The notes: generated from the letters alone by a model not told the origin. A DNA stretch of 64,000 nucleotides from Sporolactobacillus pectinivorans (GCF_002802965.1 NZ_NXGA01000001.1:2516548-2580547), one strand, 5' to 3'. Positions 43,725 through 53,427 are shown, counted from the first letter of the stretch. Numbers and translations are program-made.

Positions 43725-44026
43725 GCAAAATTATTGCCAACTTCGCGAAAGTAAGAAGCAAATACCTCTGACAACGTTGATTCCAAATTTTTGAGACGCA
43801 TGCAGGGTGGCTAGAAAGCCGAATCTATCAAACCACGAAGTTACTGGAAAGCTACTTATTCTGCGCAAATTCACATAAATAAAAAATAATTTGACAAAAT
43901 ATGTGCGTCTTATTACTTCAAATGATCGATTTCGAGCGTTATAGTTAACAAAAATAAACAGTAGATCAGATGAACGATTATAGAGATATCGTCCGGTTTT
44001 TTCTGTTCTGGAAAGGGTGATACAAG

Positions 44027-45415
44027 TTGACGAGTCATGATGTTCTTCTACTTACAATTGCCATCTTCAGTATTTTACTTCTCATTTTCCTGATTGTTTC
44101 CAGACTTCACATGCATCCACTGCTGGCCCTGTTAATCGTCTCGGTTGGCGTTGGCATCGCTTCAGGAATCAAAATCCAGGATCTGGCCGCTTCAATTGAA
44201 GCCGGAGCCGGCAACACATTGGGCGGCGTCGGCCTGACGGTAGCGCTTGGTGCTATGTTTGGTAAAATTCTTGCGGATTCAGGTGTGAGCAATCGGATTG
44301 CTTCTCAGCTTCTGAGCCACTCAAACAGCCATAATTTGCCCTGGCTGATGGCATTGGCTGCTTTTATTATTGGTATTCCAATGTTCTTTGAAGTCGGCCT
44401 AATTATTCTGCTACCGCTTATTTTTACGGTTGCTCGTAAGGTGGAAAAACAGGGCAAAGTAAAGGGTTCTCCGTATATTATGATCGGTGTTCCTGTGATT
44501 GCGGCACTCGCTTCGATGCACGGTATGGTTCCGCCGCATCCTGGGCCGCTGGTTGCAATCAACGGCTTTAAAGCGAATTTGGGCATGACGATGATTTACG
44601 GTATCATCTGCGCAATTCCGGCAATTATTCTTGCCGGACCGCTATATGCCAGATTTATCGCACCGCGGCTCAGCGTCCGACCGGATGAACAGTTGATGGC
44701 GCAATATACTACGGCTATTGTTTCCCCGACTGTGGGCAGGCACCCCGTGTCAAAGGTGACCGCCTGGGTCGTTACGCTGCTTCCGATGATTATGATGCTC
44801 ATCCGGACACTTGCCCAAACACTGCTGCATGAGAACTCAATCATTTATCAAATAACTGCCTTTATTGGCGATCCGGTCATGGCGATGCTGATCGGACTTC
44901 TGGTTGCGATTGTCGTTCTCGGTTATGCACGGGGTGAGGATGGGAAAACGTTGCGCACTTCACTGGGAAACAGTCTGAAACCGATCGCGGGCATCCTGCT
45001 GATTATTGCCGGTGGTGGAGCTTTTGCCAAAGTTCTGGTTGATTCACACGTCGGAGATGCGATCGTACATCTCTCATCAACTTTTTCTCTCCCGGCGATC
45101 GTGCTCGGCTGGGTAATTGCTGCTCTTCTTTCTGTAACTACCGGTTCGGCAACCGTCGGTATTGTCGGTGCCACCGGATTGCTCGCACCGATGATTGCGG
45201 CAAATCCGGGAATCAACACATCGCTGCTCGTTGTAGCGATTGGCTCCGGTTCGCTGTTCTTTAACTACGCCAATCACGCGGGTTTCTGGCTGGTCAAGGA
45301 ATCTTTTGGAATGACCATGGGGGAGACTTTTAAAACGATTACGGTGATCCAGTCGATCGTTGGACTTGTTGGCCTGATCATGGCTTTGGTACTCAATATG
45401 TTTCCGGTTATTTAA
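44027..45415 (+). CDS. GntP family gluconate/H+ symporter
   Basis: 462 residues with about 12-14 membrane helices. Conserved GntP blocks: RLHMHPLLALLIVS, GNTLGGVGLTVALGAMFGKILADSG, GIPMFFEVGLIIL, HGMVPPHPGPLVAI and TGSATVGIVGATGLLAP. Imports gluconate or a related sugar acid with protons. The TTG start has AAAGGGTGA upstream. No gluconate kinase or GntR gene is adjacent, so the substrate is uncertain. Confidence 0.92.
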   Translation: MTSHDVLLLTIAIFSILLLIFLIVSRLHMHPLLALLIVSVGVGIASGIKIQDLAASIEAGAGNTLGGVGLTVALGAMFGKILADSGVSNRIASQLLSHSNSHNLPWLMALAAFIIGIPMFFEVGLIILLPLIFTVARKVEKQGKVKGSPYIMIGVPVIAALASMHGMVPPHPGPLVAINGFKANLGMTMIYGIICAIPAIILAGPLYARFIAPRLSVRPDEQLMAQYTTAIVSPTVGRHPVSKVTAWVVTLLPMIMMLIRTLAQTLLHENSIIYQITAFIGDPVMAMLIGLLVAIVVLGYARGEDGKTLRTSLGNSLKPIAGILLIIAGGGAFAKVLVDSHVGDAIVHLSSTFSLPAIVLGWVIAALLSVTTGSATVGIVGATGLLAPMIAANPGINTSLLVVAIGSGSLFFNYANHAGFWLVKESFGMTMGETFKTITVIQSIVGLVGLIMALVLNMFPVI

Positions 45416-45542
45416 AATAAGCATTTTCGTGTTATCAAAATTGTAATTCATCCACCCTCTCAGTTGCATTTTACAGGAGAGCAATCTATAATTTGATTGT
45501 TTATTTATTATTAAACTATAAAAGTGAAAAGGAGTTGATACG

Positions 45543-45896
45543 TTGGCACGTACTACATTGGACGAATATTTCCATCTCTCGGATTTGGCGGGGCATGATG
45601 AGGAGAATTTTAGAAAACTGATCGCACTGTTTGCAGACGATGCAACAATTATACCCAATCAATCAGGCGAAATTAAAGGGAAGGAAAGTATTGCCCGTTT
45701 TTTCAATGAATTTTTCAAAAGGAATGCTGAGGTCCATCATGTCTGGCATACGACGAAAAAAAACAATCAATTGGAAACCAAATGGGCCGTATCCGGTCGT
45801 AGGGAAACCGGAGAAATATTTGCTTTATCCGGAAAGGATATTGCGAAATTAAATGCTGCAAGTGAAATTCAACATTTAAAAGTGATTGTTGATTAA
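45543..45896 (+). CDS. SnoaL/NTF2-like protein
   Basis: 117 residues. An alpha+beta barrel of the NTF2/SnoaL type: LIALFADDATIIPNQSGEIKGKESIARFFNEFF and the later beta strands (HHVWHTTKKN, ETKWAVSGRRETG). TTG start, AAGGAG 8 nt upstream. Members may be enzymes or ligand-binding proteins; none can be chosen here. A truncated second copy lies 1.9 kb upstream. It sits downstream of the GntP gene with its own leader. Confidence 0.8.
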   Translation: MARTTLDEYFHLSDLAGHDEENFRKLIALFADDATIIPNQSGEIKGKESIARFFNEFFKRNAEVHHVWHTTKKNNQLETKWAVSGRRETGEIFALSGKDIAKLNAASEIQHLKVIVD

Positions 45897-46057
45897 TTCT
45901 GCTGTGTCTATACAAATGTTCTCTACTGAGTAAGATTAACTGTCAGTAAGGAACGAATTGCAAAACATTCGTCCACCCGTGCTTTTTTGCACTTTCGGTT
46001 CGTTTTTAAAAATTCGGTTTGCCTTGTTGCAGATTTTACATACCCATTATGAGATTC

Positions 46058-46099
46058 AAAAAGATCACTTTTTAAATCGAGCTAAAAAGTGATCTTTTT
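46058..46099. terminator. Terminator after the panE-like gene
   Basis: AAAAAGATCACTTTTTA pairs perfectly with TAAAAAGTGATCTTTTT; symmetrical, so it can also stop plus-strand transcripts. Confidence 0.85.
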
Positions 46100-46125
46100 G
46101 TAATTAATTCAGTTATAGCAGCAAA

Positions 46126-47079
46126 TCATGCTCTGAATTGCCTTGTATGTTCCGCCAAATGGACTAAATTCCGTAAAAACTCATGAGTGGCTGCTTCGTA
46201 ATTGTACTTTTTCCCCAATTCATAAATATAACCATTGATATAATCAACTTCTGTTGGCCTGTCCTTTGACATATCCTGATACATTGATGGGTAATGAAGG
46301 GGATTGGTTTCTTCACTGACATGCTTGATCGTTTCCCACTCTTCTTGCCGCGTGGTCAACAACTGAATCCCCGCCCGTTCACAGACATCATATGCTTCAT
46401 TGATCAACTGTTTTCCCAGTTTATCTGCATTGGGATAAGAAATAAATTGTCCCATTTGAATTTCAAAAAGTGTGCACAAAGTATTAATAACCGAATTGAA
46501 CACAACCTTAGCCATTAAAGTGCCTTGAAAATTCCTTGTTAATGTCGGATTAAGATTTGCCTTGGTAAAGTCTTTCACGATTTGTTCCGTTGTTTCATCC
46601 GGTTCTTCGGTTTCATTCGCCATATTCATCGAACCGGCACCTGGCTTGCCAATAAAATCAACGTCACCGGCTTTATTCAAAACCGTGCCGATGAGGGCTG
46701 TGCCGCCGATTACCTTGCTCTTATCAAAGTACTGATTAAGCTTTTCAATATGACCCATCCCATTCATCCCAGTAACAACATACTGATGGCTTTTGAAAAA
46801 ACGGGCACTGCGCTTCAGAAGGTCAGCCAGCAACATTTGCTTTGAGAAGACAATATAAACATCCGGATCATGGGTATAATTTTCAGGTGAAAAAACATTT
46901 ATCGGAACCAAATGACGATTCTCACCGTCCCGTGATACGTAAACGCCGCCTTGTTCCTTGATCGCATCGATCTGCGCATCCCACGTATCAACGAAATCTA
47001 CTTCGAAGCCTGCTTCTTGAAGCAGGACGCCATAGCGTAATCCCATTGCTCCAGAACCTAACACAGTATACTTTAACAT
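46126..47079 (-). CDS. 2-dehydropantoate 2-reductase (ApbA/PanE family)
   Basis: 317 residues. NADPH-binding GSGAMGLRYG near residue 8, TGMNGMGHIEKL in the middle, and the C-terminal substrate domain with Lys in GTLMAKVVFNSVINTLC and a Glu/Asn-rich end (DRPTEVDYINGYI). It would reduce ketopantoate to pantoate in pantothenate synthesis; family members also act on other 2-keto acids. GAGGAGGATGA lies before the ATG. No panB/panC genes are near. Confidence 0.88.
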   Translation of the reverse strand: MLKYTVLGSGAMGLRYGVLLQEAGFEVDFVDTWDAQIDAIKEQGGVYVSRDGENRHLVPINVFSPENYTHDPDVYIVFSKQMLLADLLKRSARFFKSHQYVVTGMNGMGHIEKLNQYFDKSKVIGGTALIGTVLNKAGDVDFIGKPGAGSMNMANETEEPDETTEQIVKDFTKANLNPTLTRNFQGTLMAKVVFNSVINTLCTLFEIQMGQFISYPNADKLGKQLINEAYDVCERAGIQLLTTRQEEWETIKHVSEETNPLHYPSMYQDMSKDRPTEVDYINGYIYELGKKYNYEAATHEFLRNLVHLAEHTRQFRA

Positions 47080-47335
47080 TCACTCATCCTCCTCAATGAT
47101 TTAACCCAGGCTGCAGAATCGAAGATCGAAGCTAACCCTTGACCCTATTGAATATAAAAAGATATCCTATTCATCTGGTAAAATATAGGCATGATACCAG
47201 TCAATAGAGTTACGAGTTTATTTTAACAGAACAATCGAAAAAGGAGCAACTTTATACATGCGCTGAACCTGTCAGTCTTTAATAGACTATGTCCAAGAGT
47301 CATGATATGGCCTATAATGGGAACAACTCTTTAAG
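47080..47335. other. Intergenic stretch
   Basis: Divergent promoters for the panE-like gene and the small membrane protein gene; nothing else seen. Confidence 0.4.
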
Positions 47336-47683
47336 ATGGGACGAGCAAAATTGATCTTGGACTATGGTCTGAAGTTTATTATTGGTGGAACGATCTTTGT
47401 ATTAATGTCCTATTTCAGTGAATCGAAGCTTTTATTTCTATCAGGTGTCATCACGTTTATTCCAATCATGACCTTGATCAATATGGGTATGCAAATGAGA
47501 AGCATGAACCTGAAAGAATTTCGGACAACTGAGTTTAATGCGATATTCGGCGCTTTTGGTGCTGTCGTTTTGATTCTGTTTGTTTTTATTTTAACCAACT
47601 GGATTAAGCCCGCCTATGCAGCCACCATTTCCGTGGCCCTTTATATTATTTATATGTTGCTCTGCAAGCATTTTTTGCAATGA
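47336..47683 (+). CDS. Small four-helix membrane protein (GlpM-like)
   Basis: 115 residues, four hydrophobic helices with a short charged loop in the middle (MRSMNLKEFRTTEF). The layout and the FLSGVITFIPIMTL segment resemble GlpM/DUF3147-type proteins, but the match is from memory and weak. No good ribosome site precedes the ATG. Function unknown. Confidence 0.6.
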   Translation: MGRAKLILDYGLKFIIGGTIFVLMSYFSESKLLFLSGVITFIPIMTLINMGMQMRSMNLKEFRTTEFNAIFGAFGAVVLILFVFILTNWIKPAYAATISVALYIIYMLLCKHFLQ

Positions 47684-47797
47684 AACAAAAGGGCATTATC
47701 GAGGAACTTTTTCAGCTATTAGTGGATTAGAAATTTGCTTAATAAATACTTGTTGCGCGATCATTACAATTAGACAATTATTCAATACAGCCAAAAA

Positions 47798-48658
47798 TTA
47801 AGAAATGCTGTGGATGAAAGCAGCGATCTCGGGAAGCGGTGATTCTTTGGACCAGAGTACATAATGTGCCCCAGCTACTTTTACAATGTGGATATTGGGC
47901 TGATTTAAAAAAGATTTGATATTTTTCTTCTCGAATTGTTCCCTTTTCCTTTCAATACCTTCATAAGAAGCATAGCAGAGACAGACGGGAAGCCGGATAG
48001 CGGATAACATCTTTTTGGGCCGTGCCTGATAAAAGCATAAATGAAAAGGCAAACCAGCCTGCTTCAATGGAACAACCGCTTCAAAAAAAGCTTTCGAAAT
48101 ATATGGATTCGTATAGTCCAAATGCATCCATCGGCAAAATTTCAGGAAGTCCTCCTGCGTTCCATCCGTCTCCGATGACTCTTCAATGGAAGGCAGAATA
48201 TAACGTCCGACAAAAGGATATACTTTTCTTTTAAAAACCCTGGACAGCAGACTGAGCAGAGGCATCAACAGCGCAGATTTTCCCATTTCGGAAGGAAAAC
48301 GCGGCAAATTAAAATGACCACTGTCAAGTAAGGTCAGGCTTTTGACACGATTTGGATAATGATAAGCTGCGCATAAGCAGACGAAGCCGCCAACAGAATG
48401 TCCGATCAGGTGAACTTTGTCCAGTTTTTCTTCATTAAAGAATTGAACTACCCAATCTGCTAAATCCTTTGTTGTGATCGATTGTTCGAAACCATTGTTT
48501 TTCCCATATCCGGGTAAATCACAGAGAAACAATTGATAATTTTGTTGCAGATCATCTGCTATGTTTTGCCCTTCAATCCCTGAGAAACCCGCAGCCGGAA
48601 AGAACACAATTGATTCCCTTCCCGTTCCGGTTTTTTTATAATGACAGTGAACAGCCAT
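47798..48658 (-). CDS. Alpha/beta-fold hydrolase
   Basis: 286 residues. Nucleophile elbow GHSVGG near residue 95, oxyanion segment FFPAAGFSG near 20, late Asp in the region after LPVCLCYASYEGIE, and catalytic His in VAGAHYVLWSK. Cytoplasmic. Substrate unknown; similar proteins include esterases and C-C hydrolases. AAGGGT lies before the ATG. Followed on the same strand by none closer than the membrane protein gene, which is convergent. Confidence 0.85.
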   Translation of the reverse strand: MAVHCHYKKTGTGRESIVFFPAAGFSGIEGQNIADDLQQNYQLFLCDLPGYGKNNGFEQSITTKDLADWVVQFFNEEKLDKVHLIGHSVGGFVCLCAAYHYPNRVKSLTLLDSGHFNLPRFPSEMGKSALLMPLLSLLSRVFKRKVYPFVGRYILPSIEESSETDGTQEDFLKFCRWMHLDYTNPYISKAFFEAVVPLKQAGLPFHLCFYQARPKKMLSAIRLPVCLCYASYEGIERKREQFEKKNIKSFLNQPNIHIVKVAGAHYVLWSKESPLPEIAAFIHSIS

Positions 48659-48694
48659 ATACCCTTATCTCTTTTCCCATTGTCTTCTTATTGA

Positions 48695-49180
48695 TTAAAC
48701 GAGATGCTTATGGAGTATAAACATTTCTCCTTTTCTGCCTATTGCTCGCTTTCCTGTATCTGTGAAGCCGGACTTTTTATAAACATGTTGCGCGATAAAA
48801 TTGTTATGGTTTACTGCCAAAATAATTTCTTTTTTATCTGGAAAATTTTTCTTTACAAAAGAATCCAGTAATAATAACGATTGAGTGGCGATTCCCTTTC
48901 CCTGATAAGCGCCATCAATCGAATAAGCTCTGAGAAGAAGGGCCGCTCTGTTTTCACTGTAATCTTTAACCCCTTCCCATCCATGAAGAACAAGAAAGCC
49001 TGCCGGTTCTCCTCTATATAAAATAATAATAGGACACCTTTCACTATCTTTTTTACATTTTTTAATAGCCTCTAACGGTGAAGCAGTATAGTTCAGCTGA
49101 TCTTCAGTTAAATGATAATGGCTCAGTTGAGCGTTATATTTGTCACTATAAAACTCAAGAGCTACTGATCCCTCAATCAT
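48695..49180 (-). CDS. GNAT family N-acetyltransferase
   Basis: 161 residues. Acetyl-CoA loop GAYQGKGIATQSLLLLDSF; final block LAVNHNNFIAQHVYKKSGF. AAGGAG lies 11 nt before the ATG. Lies 36 bp upstream of the alpha/beta hydrolase gene and may be co-transcribed with it. Substrate unknown. Confidence 0.85.
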   Translation of the reverse strand: MIEGSVALEFYSDKYNAQLSHYHLTEDQLNYTASPLEAIKKCKKDSERCPIIILYRGEPAGFLVLHGWEGVKDYSENRAALLLRAYSIDGAYQGKGIATQSLLLLDSFVKKNFPDKKEIILAVNHNNFIAQHVYKKSGFTDTGKRAIGRKGEMFILHKHLV

Positions 49181-49349
49181 GGTGAGTCGTCTCCTTCATC
49201 TTGTACTGTCCACTATTTCTTGACAACCCTATCCAAACGAATCGCAGGAAACACGAATGTTTATTGATTCTTCTCTCAGAGACATCGCTTCACCTGCATT
49301 TGCAAGTTGTATTTTAAACGCCCATTAGTGATTTACTCACAATGTTATT

Positions 49350-49845
49350 TTAAACGACTAATTGTCGTTGGCCCATAAAACTATGCTGAATACAAATCAA
49401 GCTGAACCTTGGAATAAAATGGGGCCTAATCTCATTCCAGAAAATCTGTAGGGAATTGGCACCCAGCACTTTAGCGCTGACGATAAAATCGCGCCGCTTG
49501 ATTTCACCAATTGGATTGCCGATGTCCAGTGCCGCGATAGGAATACCGATGGCCGCCACAATAATGATTTCTGCAATCTCACGTTCAGTTTGTGAATAGG
49601 CATAAATTTCAGTCATTATATTCGGCTGAAGAATAGGAACAAGAATGACAAAGGCTAAAAGCATCATCGGAATATAGTGCATGCCGTCAAGCAGCCCCGT
49701 GATCGTCCTTCTGAACCGATAGAGATACATGCCATAAACCCAGCCAAAGAAAGAAGCAAATAGCAAACGAATAAGGGCAATGATAAAGGCAACACCCTCT
49801 GAAAGATTAAATTTTGCAAAAAAGTCATTGTAAACCTTACATTAA
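49350..49845 (-). pseudogene. Fragment of an Opp/Dpp-type peptide ABC permease
   Basis: Continuous in frame from about 49842 (FFAKFNLSEGVAFIIALIRL) through YGMYLYRFRRTITGLLDGMHYIP and the ATP-binding-contact loop IKRRDFIVSAKVLGANSLQIFWNEIRPHFIP, then a short unrelated end. A permease of this family is about 300 residues; both termini are missing and an in-frame TAA lies just upstream. No partner permease, ATPase or binding protein is present. Confidence 0.8.
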
Positions 49846-49922
49846 GTTGAGAACAATTAATACCCAAATTATTTGGTGTTTACTTTTTAATCAGCAAATA
49901 ATAGCTTTCGCCCAATTAAACT

Positions 49923-50693
49923 TTATTGACCAATGACATGAGACACAATCCACTTGGCGACACCATCGTTTTCATTGCTGTCGCATATAAAATTTGCAGC
50001 TCTTTTTGCCCAATCTATTCCATTAGAAACAGCCACCCCAATACCACATTTCTGAAGCATCTCGATGTCATTGAAGTCATTCCCGAACGCTGCAACGCTG
50101 GAAAAACTTAAATGGGTCTCCTTTAGGATTGCTGCAATACCGTTTACTTTTGAAGCATTTTGGTTTACGATTTGATACCAGTCCTCGCCATAATTGGATA
50201 CCAAGCGAAGCCTCGGATACTTTTTTAAAATGGATTGCAGTGTTTCACCATTGCTGCATTCCGCTGATATTTTGGGCGCGTCAAATTTCATTTCTGTTTT
50301 AAAATCATTATAGACAGGCTTCCACTCTTCTTCCCACAATGTCCCTTCATAAGTCGTATAGAGACAATCTCCTGCTTCAACAGTGATGCAAGTCACGTCC
50401 TCCGCAGAAATGAGGTCTGAGAGCAATTCATTAGTCATTTGTCTTGGAATATTTTGGTTATAGACGATTTTACCTTTGTGTGACAGGGTGGCTCCATTGT
50501 TCGAAATAACATAATCACATTTGATTTTTCTTTGAAAAGGTCGTAGTGTACGCTCCGGACGTGCGGTCGCAAAGGCAAATTCGATCCCCTTTTGATGGCA
50601 GCGGTTTAAAATATCAGCGGTATAGTCAGATATCATTTTCTGATGGTTTAATAAAGTGTCATCAAGATCCGTCACAATCATTCGTATTTCCAT
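49923..50693 (-). CDS. Cof-type HAD-IIB phosphatase
   Basis: 256 residues. DLDDTLLNHQKM at residues 8-19 (note Asp-Asp in place of Asp-Gly), motif II FATARPERT near 40, and GNDFNDIEMLQKCGIGVAVSNG near 205. The C2 cap lies between. A sugar-phosphate or nucleotide phosphatase of unknown substrate. Follows the YjjG-type HAD gene on the same strand by about 36 bp, so the two phosphatases may be one transcript. Confidence 0.88.
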   Translation of the reverse strand: MEIRMIVTDLDDTLLNHQKMISDYTADILNRCHQKGIEFAFATARPERTLRPFQRKIKCDYVISNNGATLSHKGKIVYNQNIPRQMTNELLSDLISAEDVTCITVEAGDCLYTTYEGTLWEEEWKPVYNDFKTEMKFDAPKISAECSNGETLQSILKKYPRLRLVSNYGEDWYQIVNQNASKVNGIAAILKETHLSFSSVAAFGNDFNDIEMLQKCGIGVAVSNGIDWAKRAANFICDSNENDGVAKWIVSHVIGQ

Positions 50694-50728
50694 TTTGTCA
50701 TCTCTTGTCTATGTACTTTTCAATCATT

Positions 50729-51436
50729 CTATCTTATCTGATCAGGAAAAACGATCTTGTGAAGCTCATCCAGCGACTGGATTTCAAAATCCGCCTTGAT
50801 CTTCGTCTTATTGATTGCTTTGTTACAATTGAACCAGCACGTATCAATTCCCGCATTGATTCCGCCAAGAATATCCGTCGATAAATTATCACCAACCATC
50901 AGTACCCGGTTTTTATCAGCGATTTGCAGAGAAGCAAATACATAATCAAACAGTTCTGTTTGCGGCTTTTGAAACCCGATGTCCCCAGAAATAAACAGAG
51001 CCTCAAAATCTTTTTTTATTGTTGATTTTCCAAATCTTCTGCGTTGTGTTCTTGAAATCCCATTAGTCACAATCGTCAACCTGAAGAACTGGCTCAAATC
51101 ATCGCATAATTTCTGAGCGCCGCTGATTAATTGCGTGCCATCTGCCAGCTCATTCAAATAATGTGAATTGAAGTCATCCGCACTTTCTTTGACTCCAGTT
51201 TTTCTAAATAATAGCTTGAACCTTTCCACCTGCAGTTCATCAACAGTAATCTTTTTCATTTCAAGCTCATGCCATAGACTTTGATTAATCAATCTGTATT
51301 CTGTTTGAATGTCATGATCGTAAGCATGTCCAAAATAGGCTAACGTTTTTTGAAGTGCAACCGTTTCTGCTTTTTTATAATCAAACAGCGTGTCGTCTGC
51401 ATCAAATAAAATATCATCATATTTTTTTACGGACAT
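50729..51436 (-). CDS. YjjG-type HAD nucleotidase
   Basis: About 235 residues. FDADDTLFDYKKAE near the N-terminus (the DADDT form typical of YjjG), motif II VTNGIS, motif III GFQKPQTELF, motif IV MVGDNLSTDILGG. YjjG hydrolyses non-canonical pyrimidine nucleotides such as 5-fluoro-dUMP and is regarded as a house-cleaning enzyme. The ATG at 51436 lies 10 nt after AGGTG. Confidence 0.88.
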   Translation of the reverse strand: MSVKKYDDILFDADDTLFDYKKAETVALQKTLAYFGHAYDHDIQTEYRLINQSLWHELEMKKITVDELQVERFKLLFRKTGVKESADDFNSHYLNELADGTQLISGAQKLCDDLSQFFRLTIVTNGISRTQRRRFGKSTIKKDFEALFISGDIGFQKPQTELFDYVFASLQIADKNRVLMVGDNLSTDILGGINAGIDTCWFNCNKAINKTKIKADFEIQSLDELHKIVFPDQIR

Positions 51437-51520
51437 TTCCAAATAACACCTGCTTTTATCTCCTTATGATTGCATGAGCAGCCACAATGTATTAAGCGTG
51501 ATGAGACCTTAAGACATCTG

Positions 51521-52129
51521 TTATGATAACTGCTTAAGCATTGATTTCACTTGAGCCAGAGCCTGTTGATAAACTTGATCATCAAATTGTTCAGAAAAAG
51601 GATTCGCAAATCCATGCTTTGCTTCTAATAAATGAAGATCAACATTTTCATAGTTCCTGTCCTTCAATTTGATAATAAAATCATCAACGCTGAAGGATTT
51701 TTCATCGTGAGCAAGAAATAACGTTACCGGGCATTTCGGATCTAACTGATCATAGTCTCGAATTCTTGACCCGTAGAAGCAAATGACTCCCTTCAGAGAT
51801 CTGCTTTGCGCGCTGTAAATCCATGCGATCGTTGCCCCGACACTAAAACCGATCAGATAAATGTCATCATACTTATTTTGGAATTGGTGAATTATCCGGT
51901 TAATCGCAATAGAGCCTTTTTCAAAACCCACATGATTCATAAAATATTGGTATGCCTCTTCCTCCAAAAATTCCTTAAATGGTTCTTCTTTGGATAGCAG
52001 ATCCGGGCAAACTACATCTGTTCCAAGATGATCCAGCCACTGGGCAAACAAATGCATCTGCTCATTTACACCGTATATTTCATGAATAAGAATGACTAAC
52101 TTTCTGCGATTTCTAATGTATGTGAGCAT
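51521..52129 (-). CDS. Dienelactone-hydrolase-like alpha/beta hydrolase
   Basis: 202 residues. Dienelactone hydrolase fold: LVILIHEIYGVNEQM at the start, nucleophile motif GFSVGA with Ser where classical dienelactone hydrolases have Cys, VICFYGSRI, FLAHDEKSF for the Asp, and EAKHGFANP for the His. GGGGAGG 6 nt before the ATG. Substrate unknown. Follows the acetyltransferase gene by 27 bp. Confidence 0.85.
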   Translation of the reverse strand: MLTYIRNRRKLVILIHEIYGVNEQMHLFAQWLDHLGTDVVCPDLLSKEEPFKEFLEEEAYQYFMNHVGFEKGSIAINRIIHQFQNKYDDIYLIGFSVGATIAWIYSAQSRSLKGVICFYGSRIRDYDQLDPKCPVTLFLAHDEKSFSVDDFIIKLKDRNYENVDLHLLEAKHGFANPFSEQFDDQVYQQALAQVKSMLKQLS

Positions 52130-52155
52130 TATTCCTCCCCTATAATCAAAATCTT

Positions 52156-52641
52156 TCAGCCTAAAAATTCCTGTATTCTTCTTCCGGGTTCATATCGATC
52201 AGTGAACGTTCCATCAGTATATGCGTCAATCACGCGAAGCCAAAACAGCTGTGAAGGGCCATTTTTCTCATCCTGAGACACTTCCCAATGACAGCCCTTG
52301 TGCCTGACAAACAGGGCCGTTGCAACTTTCCTGCCTACACCCAGTCTCCGATATTTTTTCATAACGAAAAATTCAGCGATTGAATAATAGGGCTGCCTAT
52401 ATCTTTGCTCTATGTATCTTACTAAGGCAAATCCGGCATACTTCCTATCCACCATGATAAAGTAGGGAAAACGGTGCACTACATCAATCCAATAGTCTTC
52501 TAGATAAGGATAGATCCCAAACATTCCATTTGCTAATACATCCGATCCCTTATATCCGGAAAAATCGTAGAAGTAGAACTGCATGAGACAGCTCAGTATA
52601 CTCTTTTTCTCCTTAGGAACTTCGATGAGCTGGATGTCCAA
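52156..52641 (-). CDS. GNAT family N-acetyltransferase
   Basis: 161 residues. Acetyl-CoA loop KYRRLGVGRKVATALF; KNGPSQLFWLRVIDAYTDG near the end belongs to the predicted-acetyltransferase (COG5628-like) group. The TTG start has AAGGGGATG upstream. Probably co-transcribed with the dienelactone-hydrolase-like gene. Substrate unknown. Confidence 0.85.
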   Translation of the reverse strand: MDIQLIEVPKEKKSILSCLMQFYFYDFSGYKGSDVLANGMFGIYPYLEDYWIDVVHRFPYFIMVDRKYAGFALVRYIEQRYRQPYYSIAEFFVMKKYRRLGVGRKVATALFVRHKGCHWEVSQDEKNGPSQLFWLRVIDAYTDGTFTDRYEPGRRIQEFLG

Positions 52642-52968
52642 TCAAACCGCATCCCCTTCGTTCGTTGACTTCTAAATAGCTGGTTAAGGTGGATCGTGTC
52701 TCCATATGACTCCAATTACGTAAAGTTACTCGTTTCCAGTTTACTTATTATGGTGTGCGCACTTCTTTTAATATTTTACTTGTTAGTTTTTTTTTGTTAA
52801 GAGCGGTTCTACATAGTTAGGAACGACTCAGCAATCACTTGAAATGTTAATATATGGTTGTTAATATTGATTATATCAAATACTAGAATGTTAGCTGATG
52901 CAATAGAATGCATTTTTGGAGCTGATTTCTTAATTGTGTTCGGCAGAGAGTTGTGAGGTGAGAGATTA
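52642..52968. other. Intergenic stretch
   Basis: AT-rich divergent promoter region between the acetyltransferase and DUF523 genes. No gene, repeat or hairpin stands out. Confidence 0.45.
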
Positions 52969-53427
52969 ATGATTTTAGTAAGCTCCTGTTTAGCAGGATA
53001 TGACGTGCGATATAACGGAACACATTGTTTAAATGATGAAATAAGACAAATGATTCGAGAAGGAAAAGCTACTGCCGTATGTCCTGAGCTGTTAGCCGGC
53101 TTTGCGATTCCCAGGGAACCTGCTGAAATCATCGGTGGTGATGGTGATGACGTGCTGGACGGAAGAGCTAAAGTTATCGAAAAATCCGGTAAAGATGTTA
53201 CGAATGCTTATATAAAAGGAGCAAACGCTGCATTAAGGAAAGCTCAAGAAATAAATGCAACAACAATAGTACTTAAAGAATACAGTCCTTCATGCGGTAG
53301 TTCTATGATTTATAACGGCAAATTTAATGGTGAAAGAGTCTATGGGATTGGTGTTACTGCTGCTTGGCTTAGAAAAAACGGGATTAAAGTTTTTTCCGAA
53401 GAACAGATTTCAGAAGTTTTCAAGTGA
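52969..53427 (+). CDS. DUF523 protein
   Basis: 152 residues. Conserved family blocks: MILVSSCLAGYDVRYNG (with Cys7), VCPELLAGFAIPREPAEI and LKEYSPSCGSSMIYNG. The three conserved Cys suggest an iron-sulfur or metal site, which fits proposed roles of the family in tRNA or sulfur chemistry but is unproven here. GAGGTGAGAG lies before the ATG. Single gene. Confidence 0.88.
   Translation: MILVSSCLAGYDVRYNGTHCLNDEIRQMIREGKATAVCPELLAGFAIPREPAEIIGGDGDDVLDGRAKVIEKSGKDVTNAYIKGANAALRKAQEINATTIVLKEYSPSCGSSMIYNGKFNGERVYGIGVTAAWLRKNGIKVFSEEQISEVFK

Larger units (their letters stand above)
43397..44026. pseudogene. Mosaic of decayed duplicate genes
   Basis: No intact gene. In order: a copy of the leader and first codons of the SnoaL-like gene at 45.5 kb (about 43515-43682, ending early at TAA), then the 40-bp repeat from the nucleotidyltransferase start (43685-43724), then a piece like the 177-residue gene near 41810-41860, then a piece like the MFS gene near 43083-43130. 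The last part (43850-44026) is the GntP promoter region, with TTGACA at 43891. Confidence 0.75.

Noticed and set aside
44027..45415. Gluconate utilisation operon
   Set aside because: GntP is present but gntK, gntR and gnd are not adjacent, so only the permease is claimed.
45077..45658. 193-codon minus-strand frame over the gntP end and SnoaL leader
   Set aside because: It is antisense to the C-terminus of the permease, has no ribosome site and no recognisable domain.
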